This document shows, in pieces, positions 42,293-51,164 of a DNA stretch of 64,000 bases (the first letter of the stretch is position 1; every line of letters begins with the position of its first letter). The notes beneath the pieces are model-generated. The model was given only the letters and a program-made list of their open reading frames with translations. It was not told where the DNA came from and made no database searches. Source of the DNA: Fredinandcohnia onubensis (GTDB lineage: Bacteria > Bacillota > Bacilli > Bacillales > Bacillaceae_L); NCBI RefSeq assembly GCF_031181385.1, contig NZ_JAPSKV010000001.1, forward strand, positions 248,001 to 312,000, given 5' to 3'. The position numbers and the translations under genes are program-made.

Positions 42293-42986
42293 AAAATCAA
42301 ACCGAAAACAATTTCAATTGCAAAATCGTAGTTTAGTGACAATGCTAAATCCGAAATCCCCTATTTCGGAACAATATCGTACCATTCGAACAAACATTGA
42401 ATTTTCTACAGTAGATGAAGACATGCGATTAATTATGGTGACATCTTCTGGACCAGGTGAAGGTAAATCAACGACAACGAATAATATTGCAGTTGTCTTT
42501 GCACAGCAAGGTAAAAAAGTATTATTAGTCGACTCGGATTTACGTAAACCAACAGCTCATTATTCTTTCCGTGTAGATAACCATACTGGATTAACGAATG
42601 TGTTAACAAAACAAGAAAAGCTTGAGCATGCCATAAGAGAAACAGACCAAGAAAATCTTTATTTGTTACCAAGCGGCCCAATACCACCAAATCCTGCCGA
42701 AATGCTCGGCTCTAAAGCGATGGACCAATTTCTTAACGACGTGAAAGATTCTTTTGATGTGGTTGTATTTGACACACCACCTGTCCTCGCGGTAACGGAT
42801 GGCCAAGTATTAGCAAATAAAGTAGATGGTGTAGTCTTGGTTGTAAGTAGTGGTAAAACAGAAACAGAAGCGGCGCTAAAAGCAAAAGAGACTTTGATGA
42901 ATTCAAAAGCAAAATTACTAGGTGTTGTCCTAAATAATATAAAGAGAACAGAAAGCCAATATTACTATTATTATGCTCAAAAATAA
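42282..42986 (+). CDS. Bacterial tyrosine kinase (CpsD/CapB/EpsB type)
   Basis: 234 residues from TTG 42282, with AGGTGA five bases upstream, overlapping the modulator gene. Walker A SGPGEGKSTT, Walker A' VLLVDSDLRKPT, Walker B VVVFDTPPVL, and the C-terminal tyrosine cluster SQYYYYYAQK that is autophosphorylated. It controls polymer length and export together with the modulator upstream and the phosphatase downstream. A large stem-loop follows the stop codon. Confidence 0.96.
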   Translation: MARKKSNRKQFQLQNRSLVTMLNPKSPISEQYRTIRTNIEFSTVDEDMRLIMVTSSGPGEGKSTTTNNIAVVFAQQGKKVLLVDSDLRKPTAHYSFRVDNHTGLTNVLTKQEKLEHAIRETDQENLYLLPSGPIPPNPAEMLGSKAMDQFLNDVKDSFDVVVFDTPPVLAVTDGQVLANKVDGVVLVVSSGKTETEAALKAKETLMNSKAKLLGVVLNNIKRTESQYYYYYAQK

Positions 42987-42999
42987 TATTCTTACTTAA

Positions 43000-43065
43000 A
43001 ATGAGTGGGGAAATCGACAAAGAAGGAAATGTTTATCTCGTGTAAATATTTCCTTTTCACTCATT
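43000..43065 (+). promoter_or_regulatory. Nested stem-loop inside the exopolysaccharide operon
   Basis: Outer arms AATGAGTG (43000-43007) and CACTCATT (43058-43065) enclose an inner hairpin AAGGAAAT.../ATTTCCTT (43023-43055) followed by TT. The inner hairpin is terminator-like. Its place after the tyrosine kinase gene matches where B. subtilis has the EAR antitermination RNA, but I cannot match the EAR consensus. Confidence 0.55.
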
Positions 43066-43101
43066 CGCCATGATTCGACAAATTTCCCCCGTTTCCTTCT
43101 A

Positions 43102-43121
43102 TATAGTACTGTGGTACTATA
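43102..43121. promoter_or_regulatory. Perfect palindrome before the phosphatase gene
   Basis: TATAGTAC-TGTG-GTACTATA: 8-base arms, 4-base centre, 67 bases upstream of the tyrosine phosphatase start. An operator for an internal promoter is likely. Confidence 0.5.
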
Positions 43122-43187
43122 ACGATTGTAAGCATTTTTCCAGTATAATTTGTCGAAAAAAAGAAAATGATAGAGGATGCGATTTAT

Positions 43188-43955
43188 ATGATTGATATTC
43201 ATTGTCATATACTACCATGTCTTGATGATGGGGCAAAAGACCTAGATGAAACGATTGCGATGGCAAAAAAAGCAGTAGATGAAGGGATTACAAAAATAAT
43301 CGCAACTCCTCACTATAAAAAGAGAGAATATGAAAATTCAAAAGAGAAAATCCTACAGACTGTTGAGATGGTAAATGAAGAGATCTCGCAGGCAAATATC
43401 CCCTTAACCATCTTGCCCGGTCAAGAATCGCGTATTGATGGAGAGCTACTACAGGACTATAACAAAGGAGAAATACTCTCACTCAACAACGGAGGAAAGT
43501 ACCTGTTTATCGAGTTCCCGAGTGGCCATGTACCACGATATGCCGAGCAGTTGTTATTTGATATTCAATTGAACGGCCTCACACCAGTTATTGTCCACCC
43601 AGAACGAAATAGTGAAATACTAGAAAATCCTGATCTTTTATACCGATTTGTGAAAAGTGGGGCGTGTACGCAAATCACAGCATCCAGTGTAACCGGTCAT
43701 TTCGGGAAAAAGATTAAGCAGTTTTCAATGCAATTAGTTGAATATAAACTGACTCATTTTCTAGCATCTGATGCTCATAATTTATCAAATCGACCTTTCC
43801 GATTGAAGGAAGCTTATGCCGAGCTTGTGAAAGAGTACGGAACCGCAGCGGAATATTACTTTAAAGAAAATGCAGAACTGTTAGTAGAAGGTAAGACGAT
43901 TATTAAGGATACACCAGAGCGCATAAAGAAAAAGAAACTGTTCGGTATCTTCTAA
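43188..43955 (+). CDS. PHP-type tyrosine-protein phosphatase (CpsB/CapC/YwqE)
   Basis: 255 residues from ATG 43188 (AGAGGATG upstream; ATG 43167 lacks a site). Metal ligands MIDIHCHILPCLDDGAKD, IATPHYKK, PGQESRIDGELL, VIVHPERN and ASDAHNL are all present. It removes phosphates from the tyrosine cluster of the BY-kinase, closing the regulatory cycle. Separated from the kinase by a stem-loop and a palindrome, so it may have its own promoter. Confidence 0.95.
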   Translation: MIDIHCHILPCLDDGAKDLDETIAMAKKAVDEGITKIIATPHYKKREYENSKEKILQTVEMVNEEISQANIPLTILPGQESRIDGELLQDYNKGEILSLNNGGKYLFIEFPSGHVPRYAEQLLFDIQLNGLTPVIVHPERNSEILENPDLLYRFVKSGACTQITASSVTGHFGKKIKQFSMQLVEYKLTHFLASDAHNLSNRPFRLKEAYAELVKEYGTAAEYYFKENAELLVEGKTIIKDTPERIKKKKLFGIF

Positions 43956-44024
43956 TATAAAAAAGGGGTTTTACGTTTCTAATATTTAAAACATAGAAAC
44001 GATATGAAAAAAGGGGGTATGGTC

Positions 44025-45857
44025 TTGTCTTACCGAAAGAGATTGGGTTCATTAATTGTCATTGATTCCATCATCGTATTAACTGCAATTTATATTAGTT
44101 ATTTTATTTTAAATCCTTATTTGAAAATTTTTACTCTTCCGGTCCTATCAATAAGCTCTATTACTCTATTAGTGAGTCACCATGCGTTTGCTTATATATA
44201 CCGTTTATATAAAAGAGCATGGGAGTATGCGAGTATTGGAGAATTAATTAGCATTGCAAAGGCCGTTACGTTCTCCATTATTACATTAGGGGTCGTACAA
44301 TTCTTCACGATTGGAAATGTATATGTAAGAGTTCTTATGCTCACATGGATGATGCATATCCTCTTTATCGGAGGATCACGCTTCTCATGGCGATTATTCC
44401 GTGATGCATTCTACCGTGAGTCTAAGGACAAGAAGAGAACCTTAATCGTCGGCGCAGGCGCAGCCGGTACAATGTTGGTAAGACAGCTCCAGCAGAACCA
44501 CGATCTTGACCTAAAACCTGTCGCGTTTGTAGATGATGACATGAAAAAGCAAAATCTTCAAATCTACAATCTACCTGTTTTAGGTGGAATTAATAAGATA
44601 GAAGAAATCGTGAAATCCAAAAAAATCGAAAATATCATCATCGCAATTCCTTCTTTAAGTAAGAAGGCGCTAAATAATATCTTCCAGGAATGTAGTAAGA
44701 CAAAAGCAAAGACACAAATTATGCCACTCATAGAAGATGTCATGCTTGGAAAAGTAACAGTAAACAGCTTCCGTGATGTTCAAGTAGAAGACCTCCTCGG
44801 AAGGGAACCTGTAAAACTAGATACTGAGAGTATCTCAGATTATTTGACAAATAAAACAATCCTTGTAACTGGCGCCGGTGGTTCAATAGGTTCTGAGATT
44901 TGTCGTCAGGTAAGTACGTTTACCCCGAAAAAGCTTGTATTAGTGGGCCACGGGGAAAACAGCATCTACCAAATCGACATGGAACTAAGAAATAAATACA
45001 AAACACAATTTGAAATTATCCCAGTCATAGGTGATGTACAGGATCGTAACCGGATGTTTGAAGTCATTGAAACACATGCCCCTGATGTTGTGTATCATGC
45101 GGCAGCTCATAAACATGTTCCTTTAATGGAGTACAACCCTAAAGAGGCAGTGAAGAACAATGTGTTTGGGACACGAAATGTGGCTGAGGCTTGTAATGCG
45201 TTTGGTGTGAAGAACTTCGTTCTTGTATCGACGGATAAGGCGGTAAATCCAACAAATGTAATGGGTGCGACGAAACGGATGGCGGAGTTGGTTATTCAGA
45301 ATCTTGCTCTTTCGAGCAATACGAAATTTGCAGCTGTTCGATTTGGGAATGTACTTGGAAGTCGTGGTTCTGTGATTCCGTTGTTTAAGAAACAAATTCA
45401 GGCGGGAGGACCGGTGACGGTTACACATCCTGATATGACAAGGTATTTTATGACGATTCCGGAAGCTTCTAGACTTGTGCTTCAAGCGGGTGCTTTGGCA
45501 CGAGGTGGAGAGATTTTTGTGCTGGATATGGGTGAGCCGGTTAAGATTGTGGATTTGGCGAAGAACCTTATCACTCTTTCAGGTTATACGCTTGATGAGA
45601 TTGAGATTCGGTTTTCAGGACTTCGTCCTGGGGAGAAGATGTTTGAAGAGTTGTTGAATGAGGATGAGATTCATCTGGATAAGGGTCAGATCTATCCTAA
45701 GATTTATATTGGGAAGACGTATAACCTTTATACGGAAGAGGTTAAGGAGATTCTTGAGCGTGGATTGGAGCTTGAGACGGGAGAGTTAAATAAGAAACTT
45801 ATAGATTTAGCAAATAATAGAGTTAAACCGAAAGAAGAACAGTTGGTTTCGGTGTGA
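44025..45857 (+). CDS. Membrane UDP-sugar 4,6-dehydratase (CapD/EpsC family)
   Basis: 610 residues from TTG 44025 with AAGGGGG seven bases upstream. Four N-terminal membrane helices (~10-125) are followed by a CoA-binding-like Rossmann region (LIVGAGAAGTMLVRQL, ~140-260) and an SDR domain (VTGAGGSIGSEICRQV). The catalytic segment is STDKAVNPTNVMGATKRMAE, with Met where classical SDRs have Tyr, as usual in this long family. It makes the UDP-4-keto-6-deoxy-GlcNAc precursor of D-FucNAc or bacillosamine-type sugars. The 3' third of the gene has a marked G/T bias unlike its 5' part. Confidence 0.93.
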   Translation: MSYRKRLGSLIVIDSIIVLTAIYISYFILNPYLKIFTLPVLSISSITLLVSHHAFAYIYRLYKRAWEYASIGELISIAKAVTFSIITLGVVQFFTIGNVYVRVLMLTWMMHILFIGGSRFSWRLFRDAFYRESKDKKRTLIVGAGAAGTMLVRQLQQNHDLDLKPVAFVDDDMKKQNLQIYNLPVLGGINKIEEIVKSKKIENIIIAIPSLSKKALNNIFQECSKTKAKTQIMPLIEDVMLGKVTVNSFRDVQVEDLLGREPVKLDTESISDYLTNKTILVTGAGGSIGSEICRQVSTFTPKKLVLVGHGENSIYQIDMELRNKYKTQFEIIPVIGDVQDRNRMFEVIETHAPDVVYHAAAHKHVPLMEYNPKEAVKNNVFGTRNVAEACNAFGVKNFVLVSTDKAVNPTNVMGATKRMAELVIQNLALSSNTKFAAVRFGNVLGSRGSVIPLFKKQIQAGGPVTVTHPDMTRYFMTIPEASRLVLQAGALARGGEIFVLDMGEPVKIVDLAKNLITLSGYTLDEIEIRFSGLRPGEKMFEELLNEDEIHLDKGQIYPKIYIGKTYNLYTEEVKEILERGLELETGELNKKLIDLANNRVKPKEEQLVSV

Positions 45858-45935
45858 GTAGAACCTTTTGGAGAATTTAGCGGCTCTCGCAAGCCTTGGT
45901 TATAGAGGGATTTTGTTTAGATGATTGGTGGAGTG

Positions 45936-45960
45936 AAAGCTTTTCCGAGCTTTTTCTTTT
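45936..45960 (+). terminator. Weak terminator-like stem before galU
   Basis: AAAGCT and AGCTTT with loop TTTCCG, then TTCTTTT. Probably a leaky internal terminator, 78 bases before galU. Confidence 0.4.
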
Positions 45961-46037
45961 GGGGAAGACAATTGATTAAAACCTTAGCTGTTCGAGTTGA
46001 GTAAAGTAAATGAAAAGTGATAAAGGGAGTCGTTAAA

Positions 46038-46922
46038 ATGAAAGTTAGAAAGGCGATTATACCGGCTGCTGGTCTTGGAACTAGATTCTTACCTGCGACT
46101 AAGGCTATGCCTAAGGAAATGCTGCCGATTGTTGATAAGCCGACAATTCAGTATATCGTGGAGGAAGCGGTAGAGTCTGGGATTGAGGATATTATTATTG
46201 TAACAGGTAAAACTAAGCGAGCAATTGAGGATCACTTTGATAACTCTTTCGAGTTAGAGCAGAATCTATTGGAAAAGGGAAAGTTAGAGTTATTGGAAGA
46301 GGTTCAAAAATCTTCTAGAGTAGATATCCATTATATTCGTCAAAAAGAGCCAAAAGGTTTGGGACATGCAGTTTGGAGCGCAAGAAAATTTATTGGGGAC
46401 GAGCCATTTGCTGTTTTACTAGGTGATGATATTGTACAGGCTGAGAAGCCGTGTTTACGACAGTTAATGGATGAATATGAGAAGACGTATTCTTCTGTGA
46501 TTGGTGTTCAGACAGTTCCTAATGAGGAGACACATCGTTATGGAATTGTGGATCCAGCAATTCAGGTTGGTAGAAGGTATCAGGTTACGAATTTTGTGGA
46601 GAAGCCTGCTCCTGGTACAGCACCTTCTAATCTCGCGATTATGGGAAGATATATTCTCACTCCAGAAATTTTTATGTTTTTAGATAAGCAGGAAACTGGT
46701 GCTGGTGGAGAGATTCAGTTAACAGATGCAATTCAGCAGTTGAATGAGATGCAACGAGTGTATGCGTATGATTTTGAGGGAACAAGATATGACGTTGGGG
46801 AGAAGAGTGGGTTTATTAAGACACAGGTGGAGTTTGCGTTGAAGAATGAGACGCTTCGTCTGGATTTGTTGGAGTATTTAGAGATGGTTGTGGAGAGTAG
46901 TAGAGTTGGAGTTAAGGCGTAG
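46038..46922 (+). CDS. galU: UTP-glucose-1-phosphate uridylyltransferase
   Basis: 294 residues from ATG 46038 (AAAGGGAG upstream). GalU/GtaB marks: [31 protein letters not shown], split over the N-terminus, [18 protein letters not shown], and [10 protein letters not shown]. It makes UDP-glucose from glucose-1-phosphate and UTP for the polysaccharide locus and probably for teichoic acid glucosylation. Codon use is strongly G-ending (GAG, AAG, TTG, GTG), unlike most genes of the window. A stem-loop follows at 47029. Confidence 0.96.
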   Translation: MKVRKAIIPAAGLGTRFLPATKAMPKEMLPIVDKPTIQYIVEEAVESGIEDIIIVTGKTKRAIEDHFDNSFELEQNLLEKGKLELLEEVQKSSRVDIHYIRQKEPKGLGHAVWSARKFIGDEPFAVLLGDDIVQAEKPCLRQLMDEYEKTYSSVIGVQTVPNEETHRYGIVDPAIQVGRRYQVTNFVEKPAPGTAPSNLAIMGRYILTPEIFMFLDKQETGAGGEIQLTDAIQQLNEMQRVYAYDFEGTRYDVGEKSGFIKTQVEFALKNETLRLDLLEYLEMVVESSRVGVKA

Positions 46923-47028
46923 AAATATAAAGTTGGTAATTATTTGGTAGTTTAAAATCATTGTCTTTATATTATAGTTTTTATTGGGATTCTTTTGTAG
47001 AGTACTTAAGCTGTTGTTTGATTAGTGG

Positions 47029-47061
47029 CTCCTCCTTCGAGGAGTTTAGTATTCTTTTTTT
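47029..47061 (+). terminator. Terminator after galU
   Basis: CTCCTC-CTTC-GAGGAG hairpin, then TTTAGTATTCTTTTTTT. The T-run is ten bases from the stem, so efficiency is uncertain. Confidence 0.5.
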
Positions 47062-47211
47062 GGTGATGTCTTCTTACCTTTATCAATGAAGGCACTCGGC
47101 TATGCTGTGGGTTGTTAACCTTAGACACTGAGTTGTCGATAGTGTGGTGTGAGGTGGGGTTTGATGCCCTGATATTATTTAATGATTTAGATAAAAACGT
47201 GCACCTTTGAG

Positions 47212-47242
47212 TTGACAGACTGTTTGTAAGTTTCGATATATA
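47212..47242 (+). promoter_or_regulatory. Promoter of the pseudopilin gene
   Basis: TTGACA at 47212-47217 with GATATA/TATATA 17-19 bases on, about 35 bases before the ATG 47276. A partial inverted repeat (TGCACC at 47200, GGTGCA at 47266) flanks it. Confidence 0.55.
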
Positions 47243-47275
47243 TGTTTTTGTACAAAACTTAGGGGTGCATAGAAT

Positions 47276-47659
47276 ATGAATGATATAAGTAAATCTTTTG
47301 TTAGTAGATTAGGGTCCAGCGGTATGACGTTGATTGAGGTCCTTGCTGTTGTTGTTATTTTAGGAATTCTGACGGCAATCGCGGTGCTAAGTGTGATGAA
47401 GGTTATTGAGGGTACTAAAGAGGATGTATGTGATAGTAATAGAGTTGAGTTGGAAAGAGCTTTTGAAGCAGAGTTGAGTTTGAAAGACATTGAAGCTACA
47501 GATGTGTTGTTTGAACAATTGTTGCTTGAGTATGGTGATGATAATTGTCCAGATGATGGTGACTTTCTATATGTTAATGGGGAAGTTGAGTGTAGTGTGC
47601 ATGGTGAAGGGAATAGTGATGATGTGGAGGAAGGGGAAGATGAGGTTCCTTATTTGTGA
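47276..47659 (+). CDS. Type IV prepilin-like protein inside the exopolysaccharide locus
   Basis: 127 residues. Prepilin peptidase site GSSG-MTLIEV: Gly16 then Met, with Glu at +5, followed by a hydrophobic helix (LAVVVILGILTAIAVLSV). The globular part is short and acidic with two Cys (DNCPDDGDFLYVNGEVECSVHG), a pattern seen in small pseudopilins, and ends in an Asp/Glu-rich tail. No pilus assembly ATPase, platform protein or peptidase is nearby, so it must use genes elsewhere such as com machinery, or be an orphan. AGGGGTG precedes the ATG. It has its own promoter and shares the G/T-biased composition of galU. Confidence 0.85.
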   Translation: MNDISKSFVSRLGSSGMTLIEVLAVVVILGILTAIAVLSVMKVIEGTKEDVCDSNRVELERAFEAELSLKDIEATDVLFEQLLLEYGDDNCPDDGDFLYVNGEVECSVHGEGNSDDVEEGEDEVPYL

Positions 47660-47927
47660 GTATTGTTCAGCTCTTCGAGCTGGTTTACTCTGGGGAATGA
47701 TTTTTCGGTTAATGTAGATATAATTTAGAATGATGTCGGTTTATTAGGCCTTGGGGCTTGAGAGATGGATTAGGATTGAATTGCGGTTTGGAACTGACTA
47801 TCTAGGTTAGATTGAGGGCTAGAAACCTTACGGGATAAGGGTTTGAGGCGTTTTTAGTGAGATTTATAGATTGATTGAATGGTTTATATAATAGGAAGAA
47901 ACTCGGTTTAGGGTGGTAAATGCGAGA

Positions 47928-48131
47928 ATATCTATTTCGTATTTGCTTGGTAGATTGAATAGATATTACGAGGTGAGTATCGGAAATCGATAACAAAACA
48001 CAATATGTAGTATTAAAATTAGATTTTTAACAACAAAAACATACTATATATTGATATTTTTATCTATTTCTCATATTGCATATTTAATGCGAGGTGAGTA
48101 TCAGATATAGATAAACACAATATGTAGTATT
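47928..48131. repeat. Direct repeats in a 755-base non-coding stretch
   Basis: Copy 1 (47928-48014) and copy 2 (48061-48131) share TATCTATTTC, then GAGGTGAGTATC (47970 and 48091) and ACACAATATGTAGTATT. A third partial copy GAGGTGG is at 48301. The whole gap 47660-48414 has no supported gene. It contains a G8-rich tract at 48262 and no clear terminator. It may be a regulatory leader of the sugar transferase operon or the relic of a lost gene. Confidence 0.6.
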
Positions 48132-48414
48132 TAATTTTGAAAAAAACATAAATTAGACACAATATATTGATTTCATCCATTTGGTATAACCATGTGAACC
48201 CCAATATGAAATAGATGAAAACTAAAATGCATGTGAAAAACGTTGATTTGACAAGGTTTTTTGGGGGGGTGCATTTTGCGTAAAAGTATATATGGTATAC
48301 GAGGTGGCTATAAGTAGTAGATAACAATTTTAGTGGTTTAGTAGTTAGTTGGAATAAGTGACTTCCAATTAAGTCCTAATCTACTAAAGAACAAATTTTA
48401 AGGAGTGTAGATGG

Positions 48415-49044
48415 ATGTATATGAAGGTTAAAAGATTGGTAGATATCATTCTTTCTTTAATTGGACTTATAGTATTATCACCGTTTTTTTTAATTTTAAT
48501 TATTGCTATTAAGATTGATTCAAAAGGGCCAGTTCTGTTTAAACAAAAACGTGTAGGAATTAACAAGACACATTTCAACATTTTGAAATTCCGTACCATG
48601 CGAATCGATACGCCGAAGGATACTCCAACTCACTTATTAGGTAATCCAGAACAGTATATAACAAAGATGGGCAAGTTTCTGAGAAAGACTTCACTTGATG
48701 AGCTACCTCAGATTTTGAATATCTTTGTCGGCCAAATGAGTATTATAGGGCCTAGACCAGCGTTGTGGAATCAGTATGATTTGATCGCTGAACGAGATAA
48801 ATATGGAGCTAATGATGTGCCGCCTGGGCTAACCGGTTGGGCGCAGATTAATGGTAGGGATGAGCTACCAATTGAAGTTAAGGCAAAGTTGGATGGGGAG
48901 TACGTTGAAAGAATTAGTCTCTGGATGGATGTAAAGTGCTTCTTTGGTACCATCGTTAGTGTTGTAAAAAGTGATGGTGTTGTTGAAGGTGGAACTGGAG
49001 TTAAGAAGGAAGTTGCGAGTACTAAGGAGAGTATTTCTAAATGA
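48415..49044 (+). CDS. Initiating undecaprenyl-phosphate sugar transferase (CapM/PglC type)
   Basis: 209 residues. N-terminal membrane segment (RLVDIILSLIGLIVLSPFFLILIIAIKI), then DSKGPVLFKQKRVG, FNILKFRTM, TSLDELPQILNIFVG, SIIGPRPAL and PGLTGWAQINGRD: the polyprenol-phosphate hexose-1-phosphate transferase signature. It starts the lipid-linked repeat unit. By analogy with S. aureus CapM beside CapN, the first sugar may be D-FucNAc. It overlaps the next gene by ATGA. AAGGAG lies nine bases before the ATG. Confidence 0.95.
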   Translation: MYMKVKRLVDIILSLIGLIVLSPFFLILIIAIKIDSKGPVLFKQKRVGINKTHFNILKFRTMRIDTPKDTPTHLLGNPEQYITKMGKFLRKTSLDELPQILNIFVGQMSIIGPRPALWNQYDLIAERDKYGANDVPPGLTGWAQINGRDELPIEVKAKLDGEYVERISLWMDVKCFFGTIVSVVKSDGVVEGGTGVKKEVASTKESISK

Positions 49045-49898
49045 AAAAAATACTTATTACAGGAAAAAATAGCTATGTAGGCAAAAGCTTAGAGAAGTGG
49101 CTTGGGGATTATCCTAATAAATATATTGTCGATTTAGTTAGTTTGAGAAACAATTCATGGAAGGAAAAAGATTTCTCAGAATATGATGTTGTGTTTCATG
49201 TGGCTGGGATAGCACATGTCTCGTCTGATCCAAAGATGGAAGATATGTATTATAAAGTGAATCGTGATCTCACAATAGAAGCTGCTGAAAAAGCTAAAAC
49301 TGAAGGTGTCAAGCAGTTTATTTTTATGAGCAGTATTATTGTTTACGGTGATAGTAGTAGTGATAAAAGAGTTATTGATAAAAACACAGTACCTCAGCCG
49401 AGCAATTTTTATGGCAATAGTAAACTGCAGGCAGAGGAAGGTATAAAACCTTTAGAAAATGATAATTTCAAAGTTATTATCATTAGACCACCGATGATTT
49501 ATGGAAAAGGTTCTAAAGGCAATTATCCTAAGTTGGCAAAAGCTGCTCAAAAGCTACCTGTTTTTCCTGACATCGATAATCAGCGAAGTATGCTTCATAT
49601 TGATAATTTGTGTGAGTTTATCAGATTGATGATTGATAATGAAGAAAGTGGTTCGTTCTTCCCGCAAAATAGAGAGTATGTTAAAACAAGTGAGATGGTA
49701 AAGGTGATTGCTGATATACATGAGAAGAAGATAGTGCTCACGAAGTTGTTCAACCCCATATTAAAAGTTATAGGTTTGAAGTTAGGAATTATTAATAAGA
49801 TATTCGGCAATTTGGTTTATGCAAAAAGTATTAGTACCTATAAAGATGATTACCAAATAAGGGATTTACAAAAAACCATAGAGTTAACGGAAAAATAG
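49041..49898 (+). CDS. NAD-dependent epimerase/dehydratase (CapN-like 4-keto reductase)
   Basis: 285 residues. Extended SDR: ITGKNSYVGKSL nucleotide loop, FHVAGIAHV, MSSIIVYGD, and a catalytic YGNSK (Y-x-x-x-K). Length and its position next to a CapM-like transferase match S. aureus CapN, which reduces the CapD product to UDP-D-FucNAc. Epimerase activity cannot be excluded. Coupled to the preceding gene through a four-base overlap. Confidence 0.85.
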   Translation: MKKILITGKNSYVGKSLEKWLGDYPNKYIVDLVSLRNNSWKEKDFSEYDVVFHVAGIAHVSSDPKMEDMYYKVNRDLTIEAAEKAKTEGVKQFIFMSSIIVYGDSSSDKRVIDKNTVPQPSNFYGNSKLQAEEGIKPLENDNFKVIIIRPPMIYGKGSKGNYPKLAKAAQKLPVFPDIDNQRSMLHIDNLCEFIRLMIDNEESGSFFPQNREYVKTSEMVKVIADIHEKKIVLTKLFNPILKVIGLKLGIINKIFGNLVYAKSISTYKDDYQIRDLQKTIELTEK

Positions 49899-49919
49899 AA
49901 ATGAAGGGAGCGCGAGGTA

Positions 49920-51164
49920 TTGAAAAAACATATTCTAGTTATATCGCAATACTTCTACCCTGAGCAATTCCGCATTAATGATATTTGTACTGAATGGGTT
50001 GAAAGGGGATATAAAGTAACAGTTATAACTGGAATTCCAAATTACCCACAGGGTAAATATTACAATGGGTATGGGCTGTTTAAGAAAAGGAAAGAAATGT
50101 ACAACGGTATAGAGATTATTAGAATTCCTCTTATTCCAAGAGGAAATAATTCAATAATGCTTGCTTTAAATTATTTATCTTTTGTAGTTTCCGGTTTCCT
50201 TTGGAAAATGTTTACGAAAATAAAAGCTGATTATGTATTTATATTTGAGGTATCGCCAATGACACAAGCCTTACCTGGTGTCTGGTATGCAAAAAAGAGA
50301 CAGATACCATGCTACTTATATGTGCAAGATCTTTGGCCAGAAAATGTTGAAATTATTACTGGACTAACCAATAAATATATTATCGGTGCTATCGGCAAAA
50401 TGGTTGATTATATCTATGCACGGTGCACTAGAATTTTTACAACTTCAAATAGTTTTGCAGATTCAATTGAAAAACGTAATGTGCCGAGAGAAGTAATAGA
50501 GTATTGGCCACAATATGCTGAAGACTTTTATAGACCATTAGAGAAAAAACGTATCGTAGAAATTCCAAATGATGATGCTTTTAATATAATATTTGCTGGC
50601 AATATTGGAAATGCACAGGGATTAGATATTTTGCCTAAAGTAGCTGTATTGATAAAAGAGAATCGACTAAATAAAAAAATTCGCTTCAACATCGTTGGGG
50701 ACGGCAGGTATAAAGAAACTTTAGTTAATTTGGTTCATTCAAATAATGTAGCTGATATGTTTAATTTCATTCCAAAACAACCTGCAAACAGGATTCCGGA
50801 GTTTATGGCAGCTAGTGACACAGCTTTTTTGTGTTTAACAGACAGTCCGTTGTTCGCAATGACCATTCCTGCAAAACTGCAATCTTATATGGCTTGCGGA
50901 ATTCCTATTATTGCTTCTGCTGAAGGTGAAACAAATCAAATTATTAGAGAGTCAAAGGCAGGATTATCAAGTCCTGCTGGTGATGTTCAAAAGCTTACCG
51001 AGATAATTATTGAATTATCGTTCAAAACAAGCAAGGAATTAAAACAATTAGGTTTTAATGCTAGAAACTATTATGAAAAAAATTTTAATAAAAGAGATCT
51101 TCTGAACAGAATGGATAGAAACTTTAAAAATAACCTGACATTGGAGGAAAAACAAAATGTTTAA
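49920..51164 (+). CDS. GT4 glycosyltransferase (CapL/WbuB-like, predicted L-FucNAc transferase)
   Basis: 414 residues from TTG 49920 (AGGGAGCGCGAGG upstream). WbuB pattern: ISQYFYPEQFRINDI, TGIPNYPQGKYYNGY, QDLWPENVE, then a GT-B C-terminal half with FAGNIGNAQGLDILPKV and SPLFAMTIPAKLQSYMACGIPI. Relatives next to CapE-F-G genes transfer L-FucNAc onto the lipid-linked first sugar. Overlaps capE by 8 bases. Cytosolic face of the membrane. Confidence 0.9.
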   Translation: MKKHILVISQYFYPEQFRINDICTEWVERGYKVTVITGIPNYPQGKYYNGYGLFKKRKEMYNGIEIIRIPLIPRGNNSIMLALNYLSFVVSGFLWKMFTKIKADYVFIFEVSPMTQALPGVWYAKKRQIPCYLYVQDLWPENVEIITGLTNKYIIGAIGKMVDYIYARCTRIFTTSNSFADSIEKRNVPREVIEYWPQYAEDFYRPLEKKRIVEIPNDDAFNIIFAGNIGNAQGLDILPKVAVLIKENRLNKKIRFNIVGDGRYKETLVNLVHSNNVADMFNFIPKQPANRIPEFMAASDTAFLCLTDSPLFAMTIPAKLQSYMACGIPIIASAEGETNQIIRESKAGLSSPAGDVQKLTEIIIELSFKTSKELKQLGFNARNYYEKNFNKRDLLNRMDRNFKNNLTLEEKQNV

